Shown: one piece after another, positions 10,450-21,359 of the stretch | Numbering within the stretch: the first letter of the stretch is position 1 | Layout of the letters: each line of letters starts with the position of its first letter | Assembly (NCBI RefSeq): GCF_021155765.1 | Contig: NC_060117.1 | Span: 2,272,501 to 2,336,500 of the forward strand | Source of the DNA: Diprion similis | Lineage: Eukaryota > Arthropoda > Insecta > Hymenoptera > Diprionidae | Direction of reading: 5' to 3' | Length of the DNA stretch: 64,000 bases | The notes under the pieces: model-generated | What the model was told of the DNA's origin: nothing | The model's input: the letters and a program-made list of their open reading frames with translations, nothing else | Database searches by the model: none | Made by a program: the position numbers and the translations under genes

Positions 10450-13439
10450 ATGAAGGCTCGCAACGTCGCTTTTCTCCTGGTCACTTTGGGTAATCGTATA
10501 CAAAGAATAATTACTGGATTGTCGACTAAAAAGCGTGTAGACTAGTCTGGCGCAAAAAAACCGACTGTTTTTTTTTTTTTTCGAGTCACGTGTGACAAAA
10601 TGTTAGTTTTTGATGTTTCAAGAGCCTACTCTAAAGGACAGATAAAAAAAAAAATTTTAAGAGGTCACTCCACATTTTTTAAAACGTCAGAAATCGTCAA
10701 AAATCAAATTTGTTTTTGTTTTTAATTTTTTTTTTTTTCGTTACGGTATAATTTTATAGACAGAAAAAAAAATAAGTTTCCGAAAGTTTCAGTTCAAAAT
10801 TTGAATTTTGAAAAGTCGGTGATAATTTTTTTTCAATTTTTTGGTACATTTCTTTAGATCTTTTCGAGCTACCTTTTAATATTCATATTAAAATTTCATA
10901 CATTTTATTTCTTCAATTTAGTAACAAAGAATCGATAACAATACACCATGACATGAATTAAAAATCAAACAAAATACTGAAAATATAATTTTTTTAATTT
11001 AATTTTTTGACGATTTTTGACATTTTAAGAAATTCGGAGCGACCTCTTAAAATGTTTTTTCTAAGCTGTCCTTTGAAGTCGGCTCTTAAAACATCAAAAA
11101 CTAACATTTTGTCACACGAGACTCAAAAAGAAAAAAATAGTCAGTTTTTTTGCGCCACCCTAGTGTAGACGGAAGAAAAACACTCGAACCCAGAATTCAA
11201 GTGACCGTTTTTTTGTTCAAAGGGAAAGGATAAAAACCCATGAAATTCGAGGGGAAAGATCATGTAACTTTCTCGAGGATCTTTCATCACTTTTATCACC
11301 AATTCCTGTTTTAATCATCTTATTCTCACTCAGTGTTCAACGTGATCCAAGACAGCGAGGGAGTGAAAATAAGCACCTTCAACTTGATGCCGTACCCAAA
11401 CGGCACGGTGGAAAAAATTGATTTGAGCAAAGCGTTTGTGGATCTGATTCTCACGGTCGACGAGCTGACCAAGGCTGTCAAGTTCGAACTCTACACGATT
11501 TCGAACCCGAAAACGCCCGAGAAGTTGTACTACCTGGACCAATCAGCTCTCTCGAAAAGCCATTTCAACGCCAGCAAGCCGACACGCTTCGTGATCCATG
11601 GATGGCAAAACTCAGGCGGATCGGACGTGTGTGTCTTCATCCGAGATGGTGAGTACAAGTGCATAGAAGAAGAAAGAAGAAGAAGAGAGGGTGTGAAAAT
11701 AGGGATGGAGTAGAAAAATATAAATACTTGAGAGAAAAGGAAAAAAATTCTGGGGGTTGATCTTCTTTTTTAAAAAATTTAACATTCATTCATGATCAAT
11801 TGATGATAGAGTTCAATGTTATTTGAAAATCTATAACAATTATCACGGAAGATATATTTTATCACTGACTGACGAAATTTCGTATCAATTGTCGTATGAA
11901 TAAAATGAAAAAATTTATTTCGATCATTAGCCTACCTCGCAGTTCGCGATTACAACGTCATCACCGTGGATTGGAGCACTTTTTCAAGTTTAGACTACGT
12001 TTCTGCTCGTTCAAACATTGTGGCAGTCGGGCAACACGTAGGGAAGATGATCGACTTTCTGGAGCTGAAAGGGGCTAGCCTGAAAGACATGATCATCGTT
12101 GGACATTCTCTTGGGGCTCACATAGCTGGCATAGCGGCGAGATCGGCGAAGAACGACGTCGGCGCAGTTGTTGGTAATTATCGTCGATAATATTGATGAC
12201 ACGTTTTATAAACGCGGGAAAAGTTGATAGGAAGAAAAACAAGAAGAAGAATCGATTCCGAGAACGTTTGAGAAACAGATAAGAAGAAAGAATGATACGT
12301 AGAATCGGGGCAAACGTAGGATGGACAGAAAAAATTGATCGATTCGCGAAAGGTTTGTCAAAAACCGATTTAGGACGATTTGGATGAGCTTTTATTGAAC
12401 TTCCGACACCGAATGAGAAGAATTTTAGTGATCTAGATGCGGAGGGTTTTCCAAAATACTTCAACCAATTTCAGATACTGTCTCTTTCAAACGATCTCAA
12501 AAGTTTCGGGTTCGATTTTTCAACGAATTCAGCGAGGTTGAACGATTCCAAAACATCCGCGAAAGGAATCTCGTCAGGTTTGAACCAATTCGTACAGATT
12601 ATCACGATTAGCGACAGCATCAAAAGGTTTTTTCATTTCCATATATGACCACAAAAATTTCTCGCGTCATTCCGATGAATTTTTTTACCAAACGACAAGA
12701 TTTTTTAAAGAACAAATTTGACATGTGACGGTTCAACGATTTCAAATCGATTCAAGAAATTCAAAGACCGTCATTATTCCGTAGATTTCTCAAATATTTA
12801 TGGCTCAGTTATTTCAGTCCAGATTTTTGACGAGATGAAAAAAAGAAACACGAATTGTATGACTTAAGATAACGTTTTTTTTTTTTTTTTACCCCGGTCG
12901 GCAAAACTTTGAAATCCATTAACCGTCATACGAATCCCCAAAAAAATCCTCGCATCGTTTAAGAATATCACTATCAAACAGGAAAAAACGATTACAAAAT
13001 CAAAAGTTTCATCCTAAAAATTTCTTGTTTCTCAGGCTTGGACCCGGCCGGTCCTCTTTTCTACGTGGTGGACACGAATGCGCGTATGAAATCTACGGAC
13101 GCCAACTACGTTCAGATCATTCACACAGCAGCCGGTCGTCTCGGGTACGACGGAAATCTGGGCCACGTCGACTTTTGGGTGAACGGTGGCTTCGTGCAAC
13201 CGGGATGCGGCTTGGATCCTGCTGCTTATTGCGCTCACCTCCGGGCCTTCGAATATTTCGCCGAATCGATCTCCCACGACTCGTTCAGATCCCTCGCCTG
13301 CACCAACTACTTGCTGTACGAGACTGGCGCTTGTCGTTTCGAAAGCTCTTCAAAAATGGGCGGATGCGACCTCGACGTAAGAGCCACCGGCACTCACTAC
13401 GTCCAGACGAACAGCGCACGTTCGTTCGCAAAAAATTAA
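10450..13439 (+). CDS. Lipase gene 2: secreted phospholipase A1-like lipase (4 exons)
   Basis: Exons are 10450-10489, 11334-11648, 11931-12173 and 13036-13439, phase 1 throughout, giving 333 residues. The order is signal peptide (MKARNVAFLLVTLG), a beta-strand domain with FVIHGWQ, the elbow GHSLGAH (Ser178), GLDPAGP (Asp202) and CAHLRAF (His267). The catalytic triad is complete and the lid has seven residues between Cys257 and Cys265. PNGT and FNAS are possible N-glycosylation sites. The exon 3 end and intron 3 are almost identical to gene 3, so part of the coding sequence (from the elbow to the exon end) has been homogenised. Intron 1 contains a hAT-like element. Secretion and phospholipid or other lipid ester hydrolysis are inferred from the family; the preferred lipid is unknown. 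Confidence 0.9.
10543..11162. mobile_element. Non-autonomous hAT-like fold-back MITE
   Basis: A 620-bp element in intron 1 of gene 2 has long inverted ends. The outer part reads TAG..TGGCGCAAAAAAAC on the left, and the right end is its complement (GCGCCACCCTA). Matching arms extend more than 100 bp inward (for example GTGACAAAATGTTAGTTTTT). It is flanked by an exact 8-bp target duplication, GTGTAGAC, at 10535-10542 and 11163-11170. An 8-bp duplication and TAGGG-type ends are hallmarks of the hAT superfamily. There is no transposase, so it must have been moved in trans. Confidence 0.8.
12100..12849 (+). repeat. Near-identical tract shared with lipase gene 3 (copy in gene 2)
   Basis: From the GHSLG codons of exon 3 through most of intron 3 this tract matches 16087-16834 almost base for base, with about a dozen to twenty visible substitutions and nearly no indels. 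The coding sequence just upstream and exon 4 downstream are clearly more diverged. This points to gene conversion or a recent partial duplication. Confidence 0.85.
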
Positions 13440-13533
13440 CGATTCGAGAGGAAGATCTTGACGGCTTTTTTTTTCATTTCTTGGCTATTATAGATCCAAT
13501 GTCTTGGAAAAATTTTTTGTTTAAGAAAAAACT

Positions 13534-13539
13534 AATAAA
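13534..13539 (+). terminator. Poly(A) signal of lipase gene 2
   Basis: AATAAA lies about 95 bp after the gene 2 stop codon and is followed directly by a second overlapping-type signal (AATAAAATAAAA). Confidence 0.6.
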
Positions 13540-13599
13540 ATAAAATTGCATAATCGATGATAAAACTTTTTTCTTTTATACAGTTTGAAAACATCGTTT

Positions 13600-14889
13600 T
13601 TATTAAAAAGAGGATAGATGAGGAAAAAATGCTTCTGACGTGTTGAAAAATCGTGAAATTATAAAATATAATTTTTATTTAGGCAAAAAAAAAAAAAAAA
13701 ATCGACTTTCGATCGAGATCTGGAGAACGTAACGCGGAATTAAAAATCTGATAAAACATAAAAATTTTACTTTACCAACGATCAAAATTAGAGGCTATAT
13801 GTATATATTTTGGCAATTTCAAGGTCGTAGAAAAACGATAATCGAAATGAATACTTGGCTATCAACGTCATCGAGTGAAGTAGTTGCACTGATTCACCGT
13901 ATCTTGGCGCAAGTAGAGTTTGATAAGAGCACTCGACGACTGCCTTACAGAATCGTTAGCAAGCTTCTGAGTTTATCGCGATTTCCGATCCTTATATGTA
14001 TATATGAGGCATTCTAGCTCGGTTCGACCTACGTACACGCGTTGACCTTTAGAAAAGCTCATTTTGAAAAGTACTAATTTTTTTTTTAGATTTTTTTGAC
14101 ACGGTTAGAATGTTCGTCAATTTTTCAAAACCATCTTATTGATCGATACAATACAAAAATCTGAAAAATTATTTGTCGGATAGAAAAATTTTCAAGCTTT
14201 GGGCCGAAGTGGGCGGAGACTTTTGCTTCGTACTGTTTTCAAGCTTTTTCCGAAAAAAAAAAAAAAAAAAAAAACTTTTATAATACTTAGAAGCGGGAAG
14301 TTTTTTACGAGAAATTTTTTTCCCTCTTCATTTTGGTAATAAAAAGAAAAAAAATTGCTAATCGTGAAATAGTCCCGAAAGATCTAAACAATTTTAAATG
14401 TTCAGAGACAGACTGCCTTGAGAAACTCTTTCAAAATAATAAATAATTTTTGACACGATCATTTTTGAAGTGCGAATGTCTGGAAACTGTTTTTGCAACA
14501 ACAATGAACAATTCCGTCAGTGTGAATAAGAGAAAATTCATAATTGCATCAGCGTCATTTGAAAAAATGTAATTTATTAACGTGTACCTAAAACATATTT
14601 CACTAATTTTTTATTTATTCGTTTATTTATTTTTTTCTAACAATTAAAACAACTAAAGAATGATTTTATTTATTCGTAAGCAAAAAAAAAAAAAAAAAAA
14701 ATTTCCACTCATATACTTCAGCGAAATAATTTCACCGACAGATTTTGTTATTCATTTCGATTTTTTGTCGCGACGAATTGTCAACAAAAACGTTTTATCA
14801 ACCGACGTTGTTTTTTCAGCTGATTACACAATTCCACCCTTCGGCTTGATTGTTAACAATAAATGTTGCCGCCCAGTGAAACAGTCTTC
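13600..14889. other. Spacer between lipase genes 2 and 3
   Basis: No gene is recognised. A piece around 13860-13930 (GTGAAGTAG.TGCA...) resembles 9100-9150 upstream of gene 2, as expected for a duplicated spacer. At 14006 a GAGGCATTCTAGCTC sequence resembles the ends of the MITE at 43703-43884. At 14060-14430 lies a copy of the dispersed AT-rich repeat described at 46238. An AATAAAT at 14859 sits 31 bp before a TTCAGTT at 14887, a weak candidate core promoter for gene 3. Confidence 0.4.
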
Positions 14890-14975
14890 AGTTCTGGAAA
14901 ATTTTTTCAAATATTTTCACGCATTCCGGAGCTGAGTAGAAAATTCTTTGACTATTAACTAGAAGAAAAAAAAAA

Positions 14976-17356
14976 ATGGAAATCCCTAACGTCGCTTTCA
15001 TCATAGCTGCAGCTCTCGGTAAGTGAAAGAAAAAAATGCGTCTCCAATTTATTGCTTATAAATTTTTAATTTTCGAATATTGTCAAGTTTTTCCATTTTT
15101 CTTTTTTTTTTTTTTTTTCTTCAACGACGCTGCAGCCTTCAATTTCATTTCTTACACCAAACAAATCGATCTCTGGACATATGTTTACTACCCAAATGGT
15201 ACAATCGAGAATCTGAACCTGCCGATAGAGCCTTCAGATTTGCCAAGTACCCCGGACGAGCTGGAAAATGATGTCATCTTCGTCCTTCGCACCGAGCTTG
15301 AAGAGTCAAGAGGCCAACAATTGTACGTAAAGGACATCGATACTTTGTCGGCGAGTAATTTCAACGCCAGCAATCCGGTTAGAATAGTGATCCACGGATG
15401 GCTGAACTCGATGAAATCGCCGAGCGAGACTTTGATTCGCGATGGTGAGTATAAGGTTGCAAAAAAAGTGATTCGGATTCGATTCCTTTGTTCTTTTTTT
15501 CTTTCTTTCCCTTTTTTTTTTGTTTCTTTGGGAATTTTATCTGATATCACACTTGAAAAAAAAAATTACGAACGAGATGAATTTAAATCAGGTTGTGAAT
15601 TCCTGATTTTTCTAAACAACGTAACGAAACATGGAATCGACGGTGTGACTCGCGTACGGAAATCTGATTTTCTTATTTCAAAATATTTCCTATACGGCAC
15701 TTAAAAATGACGATAATGAAAGAAGAAAAAAAAAAATTCAGCACAACTTGCCGAACCATTTAATTGTTTTTTCTAAAGGTATATCGATGAGAAATGAACT
15801 TTTGGGATGAATAGTTGGGACAATTTTTAATCAGGGTCGTTCGAATGGTAATAATTTGGTGAAAAGATGATCGGAATTTTTCTCTGATTGAAAAAGTTTA
15901 CCTTCAACGGTTTTCAGCCTACCTATCCGTCGGCAATTACAACGTGATTCTGGTCGACTGGAGTTCCTACTCTCGCAAAGACTACCTTTACGCAAGAAGA
16001 AAGGTTACTACAGTTGGCAAATACGTTGGACAGATGATCAATTTCTTGGTGGAGAACGGAGCTAGCATGGAAGACACGATCGTCGTTGGACATTCTCTTG
16101 GGGCTCACATAGCTGGCATAGCGGCGAGATCGGCGAAGAACGACGTCGGCGCAGTTGTTGGTAATTATCGTCGATAATATTGATGACACGTTTTATAAAC
16201 GCGGGAAAAGTTGATAGGAAGAAAAACAAGAAGAAGAATCGATTTCGAGAACGTTTGAGAAACAGATAAGAAGCAACAATGATACGTAGAATCGGGGCAA
16301 ACGTAGGATGGACAGAAAAAATTGATCGATTCGCGAAAGGTTTGTCAAAAACCGATTTAGGACGATTTGGATGAACTTCTATTGAACTTCCGACACCGAA
16401 TGAGAAGAATTTTAGTGATCTAGATGCGGAGGGTTTTTCAAAATACTTCAACCAATTTCAGATACTGTCTCTTTCAAACGATCTCAAAAGTTTCGGGTTC
16501 GCTTTTTCAACGAATTCAGCGAGGTTGAACGATTCCAAAACATCCGCGAAAGGAATCTCGTCAGGTTTGAACCAATTCGTACAGATTATCATGATTAGCG
16601 ACAGCATCAAAGGTTTCTTCATTTCCACATATGACCACAAAAATTTCTCGCGTCATTTCGATGAATTTTTTTACCACACGACGAGATTTTTTAAAGAACA
16701 AATTTGACATGTGACGGTTCAACGATTTCAAATCGTTTCAAGAAATTCAAAGACCGTCATTATTCCGTAGATTTCTCAAATATTTAAGGCTCAGTTATTT
16801 CAGTCAAGATTTTTTACGAGATAAAAAAAAGAAACATCGTACCAACCATACCATGATCTAACAACAAGGACCTCGTCCTTGATTTTCAGGCCTCGATCCA
16901 GCCGGTCCTCTATTCAACTATGAGGCCACCGAATCAAGGATGACTTCAAAAGACGCCAACTTCGTCGAAGTGATTCACACGGCCGCCGGGCGTCTTGGTT
17001 ACAACGGAAATTTGGGGGACGTCGATTATTGGCCAAACGGTGGACTCCGGCAGCCAGGATGCGGCTTGGATCTCTTAGCGATCTGCTCTCATCTCCGGTC
17101 TTACACGTTATTCGCAGAGTCGATTCTCGATCGTAACAATGCATTCACTTCAAAGGCCTGCGAAAGCTACACCGCCTACGAAACCGGGCAATGTGAGGAT
17201 GCAAGGACATCGTACATGGGAGGAGCCACCCTCGACGTCGAAGCAACCGGAACTTACTACCTCGATACCAACAGCGTGGCCCCGTTCGCCAGAGGCGACG
17301 TCGGACCAGACGAGACGGATATACTCACGTCGATTACAGACAATCTTGGAAAATGA
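14976..17356 (+). CDS. Lipase gene 3: phospholipase A1-like lipase with C-terminal extension (4 exons)
   Basis: Exons are 14976-15018, 15136-15444, 15918-16160 and 16890-17356, phase 1 throughout, giving 353 residues. Exon 1 gives the signal peptide MEIPNVAFIIAAALG. Exon 2 contains IVIHGWLN, exon 3 GHSLGAH with Ser177, and exon 4 GLDPAGP with Asp201 and CSHLRSY with His266. Seven residues separate the lid cysteines 256 and 264, so all active-site features are intact. Unlike its neighbours it does not stop after the conserved VAPFA-type end. It carries about 20 extra, mostly acidic or polar residues (GDVGPDETDIL... to LGK). The middle of the gene is near-identical to gene 2, while its exon 4 and the last part of intron 3 resemble gene 4, so it is a mosaic. 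The start is fixed by homology of the signal exon. Confidence 0.9.
16087..16834 (+). repeat. Near-identical tract shared with lipase gene 2 (copy in gene 3)
   Basis: This is the partner of 12100-12849 at a constant offset of about 3987 bp. At 16834, just after the shared AAAAAAAGAAACA, similarity to gene 2 stops. The last 55 bp of intron 3 and exon 4 then match gene 4 better (both have GATCTAA.AACAAGGA.CTCGTCCTTGATTT before the acceptor). Confidence 0.85.
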
Positions 17357-17436
17357 TCTGCCATAATTTCTGCAGAAGCATGAATCAGACGATTCAAAGT
17401 TTTTTTTCACGAATTAATGTCGAATATCGTAGGAAA

Positions 17437-17442
17437 AATAAA
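17437..17442 (+). terminator. Poly(A) signal of lipase gene 3
   Basis: AATAAA lies 81 bp after the gene 3 stop codon. Confidence 0.55.
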
Positions 17443-17499
17443 AAATATAACACACATTGTATAATAAGGTGTCAGGAAACCGTAATTTCACCTAAAAAT

Positions 17500-18818
17500 C
17501 TTTCTTTCCAACACGCGAAATTAAAAAACTACGTCCAATTTTCTAAACAATTATTAAAAATAAAAATTTTGTCAATTGCATCACGTGTTTTTATTTATTT
17601 ATTTATTTATTTTTTTTTTTTTGCACTTCAACACTTTTTGTCGCTTACACTGTGTAACCTGTGATAAATGTTATTAATGAAAGTGTTGAACACGCTGAAT
17701 AAAAATTGAAAGTAAAATAATGCCTTGATCCTGTAATTATTTCTCACCCATTTTAGAAGACAAAAATTGAATTAATTTTTAAAAGATAAAATAATAATTA
17801 AACGAAGGATAATGAATGCACGCGAAGGTTCCTTCTTATCGAAATTCTGGTTCACGTATCGTCTAGCCTAAATTTTTCCAAAAATTTAAACCACATTTCT
17901 TTATCGGATTATTTCATGAGTTTGCGGCATAATTTTTTATTCTAAAATAAATATTCAAATACCTTGATTCAAAGTGATTAGTAGAAATTATTTTATAAAT
18001 GCAATCACCATTTTCAATGGTGTGTCGATGATATTTGTCTCGTAACAATACTAACGTAAAAATGATCGTAAACTAATTATTCGAACCATTTTAAATTTTT
18101 ATTTTGGCTATATTATTTTAGCATTTCTTCATTCAATTTTCATGCTTCTTAAGTTTGAGTTACGATAATAAAATGTCAGAGCACTTTCCCAACTATTCAC
18201 AGAATGATCGATAATTTTCCGCGTTGTCTTTTGATCGATTTCACTTATTCCATCTTCAATCGGTCTGAATAAATCACATGTGATCACATAACTCGAGCGG
18301 CTGAATTTATGAAAATTTTTCAAGATGCATCAATCGATTATTCGGTTAATTTGAATTTGTCACTCGTTTCCGTGACCTTCGCACGTTGGTTCGTTGAAAA
18401 TAGCGAGAAAAAAAAAAAAAACTGCAAACATTGTTCGCAAATACTGTGAAAACAGTTGAAAGATTTACGAGAAAAGATTATGACGGCAATTTGAACAACT
18501 GTGTAATGCAAAAAAAAAGAAACAAGAAAAAAAATTTCAACTATATTGAATAGATTCAATAGAAACAACCCTAAAATAAAGTAAAAAATATTTAAAACCA
18601 GAAGTCTCTGAGCTGTCCGAAAACAGCTTGAATAGAATTAAGAACGCGTTAAGTCTGATTCTAATCAGCTACACATACATGTATACAAAAAATATTTTGT
18701 CACGTGCGTAAAGTTTTATCGATTGCCGGTTCATTGAATTGACGAAAAATTAATAATCCTTGAAATGCTTGCTTGCTTAAGCACACCTGTGTTCACAGTC
18801 AGTTGGCCGATTTCTGTC
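17500..18818. repeat. Spacer after gene 3 with duplicated segments
   Basis: No gene is recognised. 17690-17750 matches the spacers at 8730 and 21360. Part of 18340-18520 (TTCGTGACCTTCGC-like and AACAACTGTGTAATG) resembles 21740-21950 in the next spacer. This supports duplication of whole gene-plus-spacer units. Confidence 0.45.
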
Positions 18819-18824
18819 TATAAA
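18819..18824 (+). promoter_or_regulatory. TATA box of lipase gene 4
   Basis: TATAAA lies 120 bp upstream of the gene 4 ATG. An initiator-like TCTTAGTT lies about 30 bp downstream, near 18847. Confidence 0.55.
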
Positions 18825-18938
18825 TCCAGCTGCCTCGGGAAATCGTTCTTAGTTGGATAAAGAATATTACAATACCTTGATTCTGGAAAGATTCTAATTT
18901 CGCGATAGAGGAATATTTTCTACCAACCGAGATAAAAA

Positions 18939-20922
18939 ATGAAGACCGGCAATGCCGTTCTGATCCTGGCTGCCTTTGGTGAGAAAAAAATAAATCAAAG
19001 AAAAAAAAAAGAGAAAATTTCTTTCATCTATACCCTGTTCTCGAAATTCGTGATTTTGCAATTGCAAAAGAATTCTTGTTCGACAAAAATTGTAATAAAA
19101 AAAAAAATCTGCTCAAAACTCTCGCGATTGTTAAATAATTTTAAATACCAGGTTAGATATTCTTTGCTCTATTTTTTTGTTTTTCCAAAAGACAAAAAAA
19201 AAAAAAAAAAAAAAAAAACACCTTCCAACGAAACATCAGAATTTTGAACGAAAAATATTCTAAATTTTCTCTGAGACTCGATACAACCTTAATACTTGCA
19301 CAAAAAAAAAAAAAAGATATTGACGCGACTTTCGAATTGAAAAGCTCATGAATCGTTTACGATTGTTTTTTTTTCATTGAAAGAATGTTTCAATTTGAAG
19401 TTTTTCAACTGCACCACAGTGTTCAACGTCATTCCTGACACGGAGCAGACAAATTGGACCTACGTTTACTATCCAAACGGAACGAAAGAGGATGTGGACC
19501 TAACAACAGAGCCGGAAGACTTGAACCACACGGAAACCGGATTGGACTCCGATGTAAAGTTCTATCTTTATACCGAATACAATCAGTCGACGCCGGCGGA
19601 ATTACTCGTGAATAACAGCGACAGTCTTTCCTCGAGTAATTTCAACGCTAGTAACCCAACGATTTTGATAATCCACGGATGGCAAAACACTTTTGAAAGC
19701 GACGGTTCCACAACGGTTCGAGACGGTGAGAAAAACGTTTTCAAAATCAAAATATCCAAGAAAAAAAAAAGAAAATTTTTCAAATCAAATTTTGTTTTTA
19801 CCACATTAAAAGTGACGCTGTTTTAACCTAACTTAACTTGACGAACATCGGTTTAACAAAGTTTTTATTCCACTGGCTTGTAAGCCCAAGAAACTTTGAA
19901 ACTTGGTACCAAACGTTAGTCCTGAGTGAAAATTTTTGTTCCAAATTCTCAGGCTACCTCGAGATCACAGGCTACAACGTGATCGTCGTCGACTGGAGCA
20001 TCTACTCCGGCAAAAGTTACGTCACCGCCCGTAAAAACATCGTCAGTGTTGGTAAATTTATAGCAGAGATGATCGACTACCTTGAGGAAGAGGCATCCTT
20101 GGATACGAGTGCACTGACCGTCGTTGGACACAGTCTTGGAGCTCATATCGGCGGTGAAGCCTGCCGATCGGCAACTTCCAAAGTCGCAAATCTCGTTGGT
20201 AACCGACCACTATTCACCATTAATTTTGAAAATTTGTCAAAAGTCGATTCTGAAGTCATAATGACTCATCATAAAACGTTTTCAATGGTTTCAACAATCC
20301 ACTGACTAGTGCAAAAAAAAAAAAAAATCGAAATTGAACATCTTGTCAGAGAATTTAATGATCCGGTATCGAGTGTGTATCATTAATTTGGGACTGAGTG
20401 GTAGGAATTTGAAGAGTATAGATACTTGACCCATGTCACGTGAACGTATGGACAGTAAATTTTTTTGGTTAAAAAAACCTTGTGATCTAATAACAAGGAT
20501 CTCGTCCTTGATTTCCAGGCCTCGACCCGGCCGGTCCTCTGTTCTACTTCGTTGGCACCGAAGCAAGGATGACTTCGGACGACGCCGACTTCGTCGAAGT
20601 GATTCACACCAGCGCCGGGCGTCTTGGTTTCAACGGAAATCTGGGCGACGTTGATTATTGGCCAAACGGTGGACTGAAGCAACGCGGCTGTGGCAACGAC
20701 GTCTTAGCCACTTGTGCTCACAGTCGGGCTTACTTGTACTACACCGAGTCGCTTAAGAAGAATAAATTCGTGGCCAGAAAGTGCCACAGCTACTTGTGGT
20801 ACAGATTAGGCCTCTGCGGCTCAAAGAGCAAGAGCACAATGGGCGGAAAGGTACTCTCCACCAGTGCGAGCGGCAAGTACTTCCTGAAGACAAACAAGAA
20901 TTCTCCATTCCACAGAGGCTGA
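18939..20922 (+). CDS. Lipase gene 4: secreted phospholipase A1-like lipase (4 exons)
   Basis: Exons are 18939-18978, 19420-19725, 19953-20198 and 20519-20922, phase 1 throughout, giving 331 residues. Exon 1 encodes the signal peptide MKTGNAVLILAAFG. Exon 2 contains ILIIHGWQN, exon 3 VVGHSLGAHIGG with Ser176, and exon 4 GLDPAGP with Asp200 and CAHSRAY with His265. The lid between Cys255 and Cys263 has seven residues. Exon 3 is one codon longer than in the other copies (EEEASLDTSAL region), and it carries an extra Cys shortly after the elbow (EACRSA). It has the most compact introns of subfamily A. Several NxS/T sites occur in exon 2. Function is as for the other copies: a secreted lipid esterase, phospholipase A1 likely, substrate unproven. 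Confidence 0.9.
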
Positions 20923-21123
20923 TGGATATACGAGAGAAAGAATTATTTGTCTGTTTTATTAATTTTTCGACTAACCATGGACAACTATTATTTTTGGAAA
21001 ACGAATTTCTACGCAACTTTCAGGATTAATCGGGCGAAATTAATTAGAGGCTGTAAAATTGTCTTATCAATGATGATAGAAGAAGTTTTGAATTTTATTT
21101 TTTATACCCAAAATTCAAAGGAT

Positions 21124-21129
21124 AATAAA
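21124..21129 (+). terminator. Possible poly(A) signal of lipase gene 4
   Basis: AATAAA lies about 200 bp after the stop codon. Another AATAAA occurs at 21368 in the conserved spacer segment, so the true site is uncertain. Confidence 0.35.
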
Positions 21130-21359
21130 TTATTATCGATAATTTAGTTGAACAGTTAAACTTGGTTAATTGTTCATTCTTAAATTTTTGTGAAATTCGA
21201 ATCAATTCACGTACTTATCAGTCACAAGGTTTTTCAACCTATGTTACAAAATAATTATTCATTCGCACAGTTTCCTTTTTTTTTTTTTTTCTATTTATTG
21301 CTTTTTTTCCTACGCCCGACGAATTCTTGAACGATTTTTGAATACTGATGGAAATTTCA

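Noticed and set aside
12093-12464. Minus-strand open frame conserved between 12093-12464 and 16062-16451
   Set aside because: The conservation is explained by the duplicated intron 3 tract, it overlaps the lipase coding exon antisense, and the inverted copy near 9.9 kb has lost the start codon.
19838-20305. Continuous frame through intron 2 end, exon 3 and intron 3 start of lipase gene 4
   Set aside because: Only the exon 3 part (19953-20198) aligns with the paralogues; the extensions are intron read-through.
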